Source: Owenia fusiformis
Lineage: Eukaryota; Annelida; Polychaeta; Sabellida; Oweniidae
Length of the DNA stretch: 64,000 nucleotides
Assembly: GCA_903813345.2 (NCBI GenBank)
Contig: CAIIXF020000009.1
Coordinates: forward strand, 13,900,347-13,964,346
Reading direction: 5' to 3'
Position numbers and translations under genes: made by a program. The notes below the pieces were generated by a model, which saw only the letters and a list, made by a program, of their open reading frames with translations, searched no databases and was not told the DNA's origin. Below are positions 44,793 through 56,700 of the stretch, piece after piece; position 1 is the stretch's first letter, and each line of letters opens with the position of its first letter.

Positions 44793-45145
44793 CGTATAAC
44801 AGCTAATTTTATAGCCTATGCGCATCTTCATATCTTATATTTGGATGAAAGTTCCAATGTAAGAAATTTTTAATCGTTCCATCAACGATTGTGCCGTTAG
44901 TAAAAAAGTGCCAAAATTATACTAATATTCTTAGCAACTGCTATTGGTCCTTCGGGTACTGAAATGCTTGGACACTAAATGCAAAATACTCAAGAATCGA
45001 AAAATATATAATATTATGTATATTTTGTATTTTATAAGTATAATATACATATTTACTGAACTATTTTTGTAAGTCACTCTAAAAAAGAAAAATTAAAATA
45101 AATATAAAAATACATATAACATTTACTTTAGCTATTACCCAAGAA
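44793..45145. other. Shared 3' region of the convergent TIR and SLC16-like genes
   Basis: Only 353 bp separate the two stop codons, so the 3' UTRs probably abut or overlap. The sequence is very AT-rich with TATA-type simple runs near 45005-45055. No other feature is seen. Confidence 0.6.
45097..45102 (+). terminator. Candidate polyadenylation signal for the TIR gene
   Basis: An AATAAA hexamer lies about 305 bp after the TGA at 44790-44792 and just before the SLC16-like stop. The AT-rich context makes it uncertain. Confidence 0.3.
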
Positions 45146-48100
45146 TTATTCCAATTTTTCATAAGGACTTTTTTTGGAAGACAACGTCAACACAGGATCC
45201 ATTTGTATGTGTGGCCTGCTATTATCATCTGTGTTATTGCTTGTCCCAGCATTATTGTTCTTCCTATCAGACTTTACCGCCAGGTTGAAATATTCGCCAC
45301 CGTAGGTATAGTCTGGGTAGAGGTGCCGCTGGAGTATGATAAGTAATAGGAAGAATATGGCAGCCGCTCCATACAAACCACAGTTGAGGAAAAACACATT
45401 TCTGTAACTGCCCGTAGACTCGTAGATGACACCTGGAACCAAAATGCCATGAATTTCTTTGGATAACAAACTTCATGTATGAATGTGTCACGGGAATTTT
45501 TTCGGATATTGATTAGTATTCACGTTAAGTTATAGTTTGACGGTTTGAATAGTCTTTTGAATTGAATATGCTGGTCTGAATTACCTGCGATGAGTGGTCC
45601 GAGTCCAAGTCCTATTCCATTCATAGAACGTGTAAGTGTAAACAACAGAGGGATGTGTTGGCCAAAGAGTACGTCACCGCATGCCCCGTACCATGCTGCC
45701 CACATTGGACCTGCAGCTAGCCCCATCACTGGAACATGTATACATCCAAGCTTATATCATAGCCTTTCAAATCAATTGTTATAATATACTTACACAATTG
45801 ATATTTAAAAGTTTCATAAATGCAGCCCGGCATAGGCAACAATAGGCCGTGAACCTTACCAGGGACTGATTTTTTTTTTATTCATAGAATTTATTTTACA
45901 AATACATAAAATACATAAACATTATGCACTTGTAGTGGCTTTGCTGAAGGCATTATCAGCCACTTGATTAACAATTGCAGGGTGGAGAAAAAAGAAAATT
46001 TAAATATGGACTCAAGAGTGAAGTGAGTGGTGGCAGGGAAACCTACACAGCTTGAGAATTTTAAAATTAGTGGATTTAGTTAAGTTTGAATCCTCATAAA
46101 GAAATAATTCTACTTTGTCCCTCTTGTGTTTGAATTGAGAATAACCAGAATTAAGAGACTGATGAGCCGTATGAAATAATCGTTACTTATAATATAACTA
46201 TAATATATCCTATATATCATATTTAACACATCATCACTGCAGTATGTATAAGTGATTACCAGATAGGGAACAAACCATTTATCCGAATTTTCAAATGAAG
46301 TACATAATGAAATAACGTTTAGCATCCCCTCTCCCAAAATTCAAGTATTATTATTGCAATCCGAAACCACAATACCACATTTCATTCAAACTGGAGTGGC
46401 GTCAAATAACGAATCAAAACCCAAAGGGCTCAAGCGTCTCGAACTCTCAATAGGGAGTTTAAGCTTGCAATGTTTTTCACAACCTAAACGTGAACGGAAA
46501 ATAATAAAGCGATGCATTTGTATGATCGCCATACGTTTCGATTATATATGCATGCTTTAACTCCCTTAAATAAGCTTCAGATACGTCTACTGTTACAGTA
46601 CGAATAGAATGATAGTTGAAACAATCACCTGAAGTAAAGATTGACATGTGCATGAAATCTCTGCCAGATAGGCCTGCTACATTATCCAAGACTAGAGCTA
46701 TATTGCAGAAGACGTACAGCCAGAAGAGTCTTCCTTTAATGCGATCTCCGAAGATACATGTGACCAATCGGGTAATGATCTCCCCTATACCCAGCCACAC
46801 TATGGTCAGCGCCCCTCGCCAACTGTCTATGTTTAGACTCTTTTCCATATATTTCACCTACAAATATGAATTGTGTTTTGATAAACAGAGGAAATTACCG
46901 GTGAGTACATTTCGTGTTGCCTCTTTGGAGCTGAGATTACTTATAATGTAGAAATTATATAAATATAGATGTACCAAAGCCGTATGGTTACTCTTTGTTG
47001 CGTTCATTTGGAGATTGTGACAATGTGTTACCGTTTGCTATAGCTAGAAACTTACTATGACTATTGAATGGGCATAATACGCCAGACTGGTTGAGAAACA
47101 TCCAATCAGCCATAAAACAACAAATAGCATGAGTATACTATAGCCATTAAATGGCAAAGTTCCTGGTGTCATTTGCTTATCGTCAACATTGTCATGGTTC
47201 TCATTGATGACATGTTTCTCTGACTCTGAAGAGAATGTGTTTGCGTCTTTTGTAGTTTTATCTACTGGAGACAGTTCCGTGCTCTCAATGGGACTGTTTT
47301 CCTCGGGTGAGTCATCTAACAGAGCAGTTGTTTCTGTGTTGCCACTAGTTGAACACGGGCGGAACGTGGCACACGTCACAGTACCAACTATAAACTCCGT
47401 AACTCCAAAGATGAGGAATGTAGTTGACCAGCCATAATGTTGAATGAAGATTTCAGAAAGCGGCTGTATAATTACATGACCTGGAATCGGATGAATCATG
47501 TTAGTCCTGTTTAGATGTGGCATTTTTAACAACAAGCATGTATCATATGTGAACGGGCTTTATACTTCTATGGAATAACTCCGGGAATAACAGTATTACA
47601 TGTTTGAAGTATAAAACTGTCTCAGGTATCCAACTCGTTCTGGATTTACGGAAACATACCTGGCAATTTCGAGTACAGTTCAAGAGGACGACGAACACAA
47701 TGTGTTACTAATTTGTCATTAAATATGAAATGAATCAGACTGTAGATGCTCTTAATAATATAATTATTGATTTCGAAATGTTACGTAAATGGTCATTTAA
47801 TCTTATCAACAATGAGAGTTCTGAGGGCAAGATTTAAAGTATATATTTTATATTCCCACTAATTATTATTGAAACAAAGGTTCTTATGCTATCTGAGTTA
47901 AACACCACAAAGAAAGTCTAATCCCTTGATTTGCATATTATTACGAAACATAATTATTTTAGGATTATTTAGGATGAGAATCATATCCATTGTCTCTTTA
48001 ATATCAATACTATTTTAATTGCACTTATAAAATAAGTAGAAATACAAAAAGTACCCAATGCTCCCCCTATTGCCTCCATGCTCGTGGCCGCTATGTGGTA

Positions 48101-48691
48101 CTTGTTGTTTCTTGGGAAGTATTCGCCCACTAGAAGAAAGGAAGGATGTGTGGACAAGCTGGCACCAACACCGAACAGGACACTGTACGTGAGGAATAGA
48201 TGCCATATTTCAGTGGACCAAGCCGCTCCTACCAGACCCGCTGATGAAATGATGACACCGAGTAAAGCAGTGAATCGCGTCCCTATCTTAGCATTTAGAA
48301 ATAGTGCCAATGGCGCTATCACATACAGAAGAAAACCAGCTAATGACCCGATGAAACCTGAAAGTTGAAGCATTTGACTTTGTATCAATACAGCGACACA
48401 ATAAGGAGTCTGTAAGACTACTTCTTGTAAAAGGTATAACATGGTGTTCCTGATGATGTTACACTGTAGTGTTACATTGTAGGCTATTCGAATATGAAAC
48501 ATGGGCATGCCAAATTGCCAATTTTACTTACCGATCGTTTCCATCCCCGCTGCCTTGAAATCATCCACATGACTGAACTCTACAAGGAGTTGTCCATAGC
48601 TCACCACGATCCCTACCAATAGGGCGAAGTTGAAGGAAGACGCAAAACACACTAACCAGCCCCAGTACTTGTCACACCATGTGAAAGCCAT
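45146..48691 (-). CDS. Monocarboxylate-transporter-like MFS protein, SLC16 family (complete, 6 exons)
   Basis: The exons are 48691-48532, 48357-48055, 47480-47056, 46857-46629, 45728-45585 and 45432-45146. They total 1548 nt, or 515 aa, typical for SLC16. The start MAFTWCDKYWGWLVCFASS corresponds to the family's Asp/Gly...WGW entry into helix 1, and that helix continues NFALLVGIVVSYG. The N-terminal half carries GFIGSLAGFLLYVIAPLA, ILPxx-type loop residues and YFPRNNKYHIAATSMEAIGG. A hydrophilic, acidic loop (about residues 200-270) separates the halves, as expected. The second half includes WRGALTIVWLGIGEIITRL, FTLTRSMNGIGLGLGPLIA and a final helix before a polar tail ending KLE. Members move lactate, pyruvate, aromatic amino acids or other organic anions with protons; the substrate here cannot be read from sequence. 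A TMHMM run should give 12 helices. Confidence 0.88.
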
Positions 48692-51600
48692 CCCCGCTGG
48701 GACGCTTCAGCTTTTAGTGAATTTCTGGTGGTATCATGGACCACTGATACCTGAAAAAGCCAATTAGTCTCAAGATGATTATATTGTGGTAGGTGTAAAT
48801 ATAATCCTTGTCCTATCCACACATGGTCCCTCTCACAGGTATAAATGGTATCTGGGTCCTAAAACAGACTCCCTCCCTCCTAAGATAGTCTCCCCCAGTC
48901 CTCCATATTCTCCCCCGAAGGCCTTCATAAGTAATTTTATAGGTATAACCTGTAAGTGAGCTTTCGAATTTCTATACACTGGTTTTCTAATAAAGTATAC
49001 CGACTAGACTAATATTGGACGAATATGTTATGACAAACGAATTTGTTACTAGTAAACATAAAAAAATCAACAATACTGAATTTTACGGCTGTGACATTTC
49101 ATAAAATAATTATTGGTTGCATGTCTATTCCATTCTAATTTTTATAAATCTGTAATACATGTGGTCATCGCTTCCTATTATCATCCACATGACCACTATG
49201 ACCACATGACAATTGTGTCTTATATTCCAACTACTGGTTTATTCCAATTGTGTCTTATGAGTCAATCATATGATCATTGTGTCTGATGCGTCAACCACAT
49301 GACACTTGTGTCTTATGTATCAACCAAGACATTGTGTCTTATGTGTTAAACATATGACAAAATGCGTCTTCGAAGCCATCCATGGCTTATTGTTTGGAAT
49401 CCACATTACTAATTTGTTCAGACATATATTACTTTTGAATTGTATGTCCAGATGTCATTCCGTGCAAGATAAGTCAACCAACAACAAACTGACGATGTCG
49501 AGGTTAACTAAAAATATCTTGTTGAAAATCGTGATCCTGGTTCATTTATAAGTAGCATATGTTTTTGTACTTACTTTAATACAGACAGCAGTCACACGAA
49601 GTAACGTGTTATATTTTCCATAACCTCTCAATCAAGTAAAATAAATGTTACTGTGCATTCCCATATCCTTAACTAAACCTGGAATAATTTAAATCGATAT
49701 AGTAGTTCAATCCAATAATGAAAATATTGAATTCCTGCTTGGATCAGTATGTTTTGTTTGAATAGCGAGTTTAATAATCATTTAGGCTAACCAAGTTTTT
49801 CCAATATGTTATTTTCTCATGTCCAGCATTCATTGCAACCTGTTGCATTTGTATACATCATGATACATGCAGAACACGATAAACGTTTTTATATCATTTA
49901 TATTTCTTTTCATAGCTATCGAGTCACTGTAGTCGGTGGAGCGTTTCACTGAACAGTTTGCAGTAATAACTAACTTAGTATAGTACCTGGATGCTCGATT
50001 CATTTCAATAGTTCTTATATGTTTTTAAATGAGCTTGTCTTTCTAATCCACCTCGTTTTAAATAGGCATAATAAAGTTGGCATCGGGTTTGATGTTACTT
50101 GATACGACCGGAAAAGAGAACGTCTTATTTCAGTCTATATTTTGTATTTGGCAATAAGATTAAGACCATGCATGTTATGGCAAATTATTTAAGTCCATCT
50201 TCTTCGTATAGTAGTGTTGAAAAACTAGAATAAAAGGCTTATTAATTTCCCTATGTTCTTAAGTCATAATTCCTCATTGTTATTAAATTGCCAAGTTTAT
50301 GATTTCGAGCACACTTAATTAATGTTTTTGGACACCATGTAAAATGATAGATTTTTTCAATCGTACCTTGCAAGTCTGTGCTTCTGTAATTTTTCTAGCT
50401 TCGGCCACAGATGAATGGCACTTTATGGCGTAAAAATCAAGGTGATTTGGGGTATAGGGGCAAAGTTATGACAATCGGAAGTTTAAGCCAAAAATTGAAA
50501 TTCGCAAAATATTTATAGTCACATAGTTTCTAATACTAAAGAAAATAATTCATTATTACTCTGTTGGGTAGATAGTTCTCATTTAGCAGATTGAATTCTC
50601 TTTCCTACATGATTTGTTTCATGAAAATCGATTTCAGTCAATTTTTGTGCATGTTCCATAATGCTTAGGTAAACTGTGGTGCCAGCATCTTTTTATTTTC
50701 CCTTACCCCCAATTTTTTCAATTTCACTAATTCAATTTATATTCCGTTGCTATGTGGTTGCTAGCGAAAATCATGGACCGAATTTATATCGAAATGATAG
50801 TTAGTCAGCATTTATCTATTATTTAACTAAATCAGTAATTGTTATTGTTATTTGTAGAACTTCTTGAAATATGAATGTTAAAGACAATAACAAGTTGAAC
50901 TTGAAATTGTTGATTATTCAGTTAAGCGTTCCATTGATTTCAATGAGTTTTCGTGATGCCTGGTATCTTTGAAAGTACACAACTTCAGTTCTAGGAAAGC
51001 AATTACCCTAATTATTATTTCATTTGAAAGATAATAGATTATTATTTCAGGAAATAAAGCATTTAGGCACCAATTATTATTTTGAAAGGCAATTAACAAG
51101 TTATCACTTAATGACACCCTGACCTTTGTTGAGGGTTTTTTGGTCTTGCGAATATGGTTGCAGATATTAGAGTTAGTTGTATCATTGATCACGTTTTCCA
51201 TACCATATATGGGTTCTTTCAGTCCTTTTAAAAAATCATTCGAATGAATCTGAATGTTCTTCTAAAGGTATGCCAATTACAAAAGTGTAACACTGGCATA
51301 CATGATACCATATTCTCAAGTTCTCTGCCTAGATCTTTTCGACTTTAAAGGGTTCCGATTAGCATCCCGTATAAAAACAATATGGTGGCTCCAGGCGAAT
51401 CAACTGGATCAGTCCATTTATAAGAAATAAGGGGAGTTCTGTAAAATCCAGTTTATTGAAATTGTCTTTGAGATAAAGTAATCCGTTTATAATGATTTTG
51501 AAAACGTTATCCAAAGAGTGATTGCGTTCAAATAATACATGTACAACAGCCAATATAAATCCTTGTATTAGAAACCGGTTTGTCTTGCTTTGTTTCATTT

Positions 51601-52977
51601 GTAGGATATTTCATATGCCAAGCTGTGTGCTATTACGTTATGGGGAAATTTAGATGCCAATTTTTCCTTATTATACACAAATAGAAGATCCTGAAACTTC
51701 ACCCATAAATGTGGAATTGATTTGTCAAAATAAAAATCACCCTTTTATAAATGTGTGACGATCTATAATAGACTTATGCTATATAACAGTTAGAGGTGTT
51801 GACACAACGACCTCGAACCTGTGAACCCTTGAGTATTATTCCGGGATCGGGCCTTTTATACTAAACGGTGAGCAACACCAGAAACGAGCGTTCGATTTGC
51901 TAAACGATATGCGTCACCCTTTAAAACGAACCTTACCTTAATAGATTCGTGTCCCGGGAACATTTTTGTAAATAGTTGTTATAAACAATTCTGAAAGAAT
52001 ATCACACATGAGATTTCAGTCATGAATTACGTCAATTTCGCGTGCAAACATTGGGCAGACATTGTCATTACCGGATGCCCAAACGTGTCAGGAACACATG
52101 TACTCGAATAATGTTGATTGGACATAAGGGTGCAGAGGAATCGTAATTTTACTGAGTGCCTTCACGAAAAAATAAGCAGCACTTTAGGCCACCTTAACAA
52201 AAATAACATCTCAATGGTGACGTAAAAATGAAATAGATGGCCACTCAATTAATTAATCTACTGTAGAAATTGCTCCAGGATCAATTCTTTTTGCGGATGA
52301 ATGTTTATTAGTTTTTTTTTCTTTTTAGAAATATTAATGTTGAATGGGTAACTGGAAAACTCGGTTGGTTATCATATTATGGAATTATTTGTTTAATGTT
52401 TAATGTTTAGCATGACACATATTATATGTATATTATGAGTTTATAATAATTGTATTTATTTGATGAAGATCTTTTAATGTGTAACCTTTTAATTAACTTA
52501 TTTGATGAAAGTTAAGAAGTAAGACCAAGTAAACATTCATTCACAAAAACGATTGATCCTAATTTTATTGAAGGTGAAGACCCAAGACAACTCGGGTCAC
52601 CTTTTGAAATTATAGTTAATTTAATATGAAACAATTTCATCTAATTAACACACTATATGAATTCAAAATATATAATATATGTCATAAAAGCCCCATACAA
52701 TGATAAAAGCCATAATTTCAAAATCTAATCCAAGTTGTAGTGTCTTGGGTCTTTAGTTTCAATCATTTCTTTCTTCTTTGCTCTCATCAAAACGTAAATT
52801 TAAAACAATTTCATCAAATTAACATAATATATGAATCTACAATAATATAATATGTCACCACTTGTATTGGTGACATCAAAACAAGATGTCCTATTCCTGC
52901 ACACCTTTATATCCAGATCACATTTCCACCGGCATATCACAGTCAGCCGAGTAGAGTGAGCCAGACCTAAATCAACC

Positions 52978-53078
52978 CTATATGAGGCCCTGCTCTATTC
53001 AAGAATAATGACAAGGCCCACTTTGATTCTATATGAGGCCCTGCTCTATTCAAGAATAATGACAAGGCCCACTTTTAA
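52978..53078 (+). repeat. Tandem duplication of about 57 bp
   Basis: The segment TATATGAGGCCCTGCTCTAT, continuing to ATGACAAGGCCCACTTT, occurs twice in direct succession, starting near 52979 and 53029. The copies are nearly identical, so the duplication looks recent. Confidence 0.8.
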
Positions 53079-53287
53079 TTCCATGTGTGATATTCAGAGG
53101 TAACTTAACAGCTTAAATCTGGGACAATTTGGAATATTAAAGAAAATAGAATAGAAAATTCACCTGAATTCTATTTACTGGGATTGTCAAAGATGCCCTC
53201 GATCTAACAACGAAATATAAATTAAAGAATTTCTAACAAGAAAATAAAAATGAAAGGATTAACTCAAATATACATATTTTCACTGTG

Positions 53288-53293
53288 TTTATT
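53288..53293 (-). terminator. Candidate polyadenylation signal for CCAR1
   Basis: TTTATT on the plus strand gives AATAAA on the minus strand about 500 bp past the CCAR1 stop. It is a candidate only. Confidence 0.3.
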
Positions 53294-53788
53294 AAAAAAA
53301 CATTAATGTTTTGTACATTAAATTCTGATGATGACACTACTCAATGTCTTGCTGAAATTCACATTATGCAATAATCTATAGCACATTGTATGTAGTATGG
53401 ACATTGAAAATACATTCATTCAATCCTACTTAATAATATCTAATACACTCAAATTATAAACAAGTAGAAGTCTACAGTCTACAGATAATTTCAGAATCAT
53501 ATTTCTAAACATATCTTCCCCTGAACACAATTCTTTCCACAGAGATTTTCTATTAAATTCATCATGCAGCCACAGACGACATTGACCGGTCAGTTGAATG
53601 CTGCACATATAGTGCATAAATCATCATCACTGAATAGAATATTTAAGACATTATACCTCACTTCATTCAATTCATTAGGAGGCTTTATCGCTATCCACTG
53701 TGTCTCTATTCATGATGGCATACATCTATTCAATGTACATCAATAACATTCATTTGAATTATTCTGAATATTGTTATTCACAAAAACA

Positions 53789-56700
53789 CTAAGAATCTCC
53801 ATTTTCCTTTGGCTCAGTGACATCTAATGTTGATCGTACCTCTTTTAATAAAGAAGTAAGATTGTCCAATGAACGGTTGAGAACACCATGGTATTTCTTA
53901 GAGTTAGACTCTGCCGCATCAGTTGCCTTCCTTTGATCTCGCAATTTCTTCTTTAACTCTTGAAGCTCCAGTGCCACCTTTTGGCTGTTCTGTTCACTAG
54001 ATGAGAAGCTAGACTTGAGATCATCTGGAAACAAGGAATAAAATACTATACTACATGTTCTCCTGTTACCAGCTTGACGTTTTCATTTGTTGTGAAATAA
54101 AATACTATACTACATGTTCTCCTGTTACCAGCTTGACGTTTTCATTTGTTGTGAAATAAAATACTATACTACATGTTCTCCTGTTACCAGCTTGACGTTT
54201 TCATTTGTTGTGAAGTAAAATACTATACTACATGTTCTCCTATTACCAGCTTGACGTTTTCATTTGTTGTGAAGTAAAATACTATACTACATGTTCTCCT
54301 ATTACCAGCTTGACGTTTTCATTTGTTGTGAAATAAAATACTATACTACATGTTCTCCTATTACAAGCTTGACGTTTTCATTTGTTGTGAAATAAAATAC
54401 TATACTACATGTTCTCCTATTACAAGCTTGACGTTTTCATTTGTTGTGAAGTAAAATACTATACTACATGTTCTCCTGTTACCAGCTTGACGTTTTCATT
54501 TGTTGTGAAATAAAATACTATATACAAAATTGTTGACCTCTCCAGAGGTCAACCAGCAAAATTGTAAACCGAGAAACTACTGTTGACAGAGACCGAAGGT
54601 CGAGGTTTACAGTTGAGGTATATGATTTTGACAGTTGACCGAATGGAGAGGTCTACAGTTGTTTTGTTAGTCCGAAAAACTAATAATACACATATAGACG
54701 AGAAACATCGACCGACATGGCTTCATTTCACAATCTTTACTCCAAACCACGCCAGCAATGCATACTCATTAGTAAATTAATGTTAATTTTATGTTTCTAT
54801 TTGTATTTTTGCTCTACTTGTCGTCTAGTAAAGTCAAAATATCACTTTCATCAACGTTTAAAAAATGTCCGTCTACCATGTTTTTTCTTTAAACAGTACG
54901 ACGTCATGAAACTTATTTTTCAAAAGTAGCAGTCAACAGTACCTAGTAGCGGTCAACAGTACATATTGTTGACCGCTAATCAACCAATCAGAATCAAGTA
55001 TTTCAGTTGAGGTACTAACAATACTAAATGTTCTCCTGTTACCAGCTTGACGTTTTCATTTGTTGTAAAATAAAATACTATACTACATGTTCTCCTATTA
55101 CAAGCTTGACGTTTTCATTTGTTGTGAAATAAAATACTATACTACATGTTCTCCTATTACAAGCTTGAGGTTTTCATTTGTTGTGAAGTGCACATGTACA
55201 TGTGTAATCGCTCTATATATTATATGCCTTTTTGAATTCACAATGGTAATTAGCATTCAACTCAAAACATTTGTAAAACTCTTTTCATTATCACATGATC
55301 TGTACCATACTCACCAATCTCAGTCTGTGTGTCTTTCATCTTGGCCTCTACAGCCTTCCTTGAGTTCTCACTCTTCTCCAAGCGTGTCATCACACTGCCT
55401 ATGTCCAGGAGGGAGCCATTGTACATTACCATACCAGAGCTAGCATCCTGCTGCTCTCCCTCTGCCTTCTTAACAGACCTTCTTCCTCTACCAGTGGGGG
55501 TTAGTGGCTCTTTCTTCACATCACTCAGGAGGAGAGGCTTGTTGCCTGAAAATATTAGCACTTTTTGTCAACTCACGTTAACGCTTTTTTAAGGTAAAAC
55601 CTATTTAACAGACATCATACTGTGTGAGATTTCAGTTCTAATCACCTCATCATTTTCAAGATGTATTGGAAAATACAATGGGACAGTTCAATTTTGACAA
55701 CATTTTGTTCACTAAATTGTATATAAAACTTTTAGTATACATGAACTGAATGAACTGTTTCTTTGTCATACCTAAACTGAGAACATCATCTGTAGGTATG
55801 CCATCTGCTACATGAGTATCCTCTGAAGGCTCAGACTTCACTTGGGTCTTCAGGTCAGCTTCATCTGCAGTCTCCTTCTTCACCTCAACCTCATCAGTCT
55901 TAACTTCCTTGTCAGCCTTTTCTCCTTCCTTGGGCTTTGTGCTTAAAGGTTTGTCTGTTATTTTGCGGTAATTCAGGGTGTCTCGTGTCACTTGCTTTTG
56001 GACTAGTTTCTTCACCTGCAAATATTTTACACAGTATTAAGAGACAATCACACAAATACAGATTTCTTCAGCCTCTACAATAAAATAGATACACAATCCT
56101 GAGTTCAATGAAAGTGTGTGTAAGATTTTAAGATATTATATACTGTACCTGTGATCTAGAGAGTGATAGGCCAAGTGTATGTAAGATATCCTCCACATCT
56201 TTGTCCATGAGGTAGCCAGAGTGACTCTGATCGAAGTAGACGAATGCCAGAAGAAGAGCTGGGTCTATAGTTCTATATTTTAACTTCTCCTTCTTGTCCT
56301 TGTCTTTCTTGTCCTTGTCCTTGTCTCTGTCCTTAGAGCTGGAGCTACGTTCCTTAGAGTCCTTCCTGCGCTCATCCCTCTTCTTATCATCCTTATCATC
56401 ATCCTTCTTATCACTCTGAAACAGTCATTTGGGTACATCATTACAATTTAGCATTACAAAGCTACCCCTTTCTCTGAACACCAAACAATTCTAACAGTGA
56501 TGTCTTAATCTATAAAGCATTCAATTTTTCATTCTTCATTCATAAAAGTCCATATGGAAAAGTGTGTACCTCTTTATCATCTTTTTTATCTTTATCATCC
56601 TCAGTCTTAGATTCTTTGTCATCTTTCTTGCTAGTCTTATCACTGTCTCCATCATCAGTGCGAGCTTTTTTGGAACTTGGCTCCTGTAGTAAAGATAAAG

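Larger units (their letters stand above)
48692..53788. other. Intergenic region between the SLC16-like start and the CCAR1 3' end
   Basis: I see no supported exon. It should hold the transporter promoter near 48.7-49 kb and the CCAR1 3' UTR toward 53.3-53.8 kb. Small repeats include diverged units with TTGTGTCTTATG and CACATGAC (about 49150-49370), an inverted pair (GAAGACCCAAGACAACTCG near 52577 and CAAGTTGTAGTGTCTTGGG near 52732) and a tandem duplication at 52978-53078. Open frames of 63-95 codons lack similarity and are not called. Confidence 0.55.
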
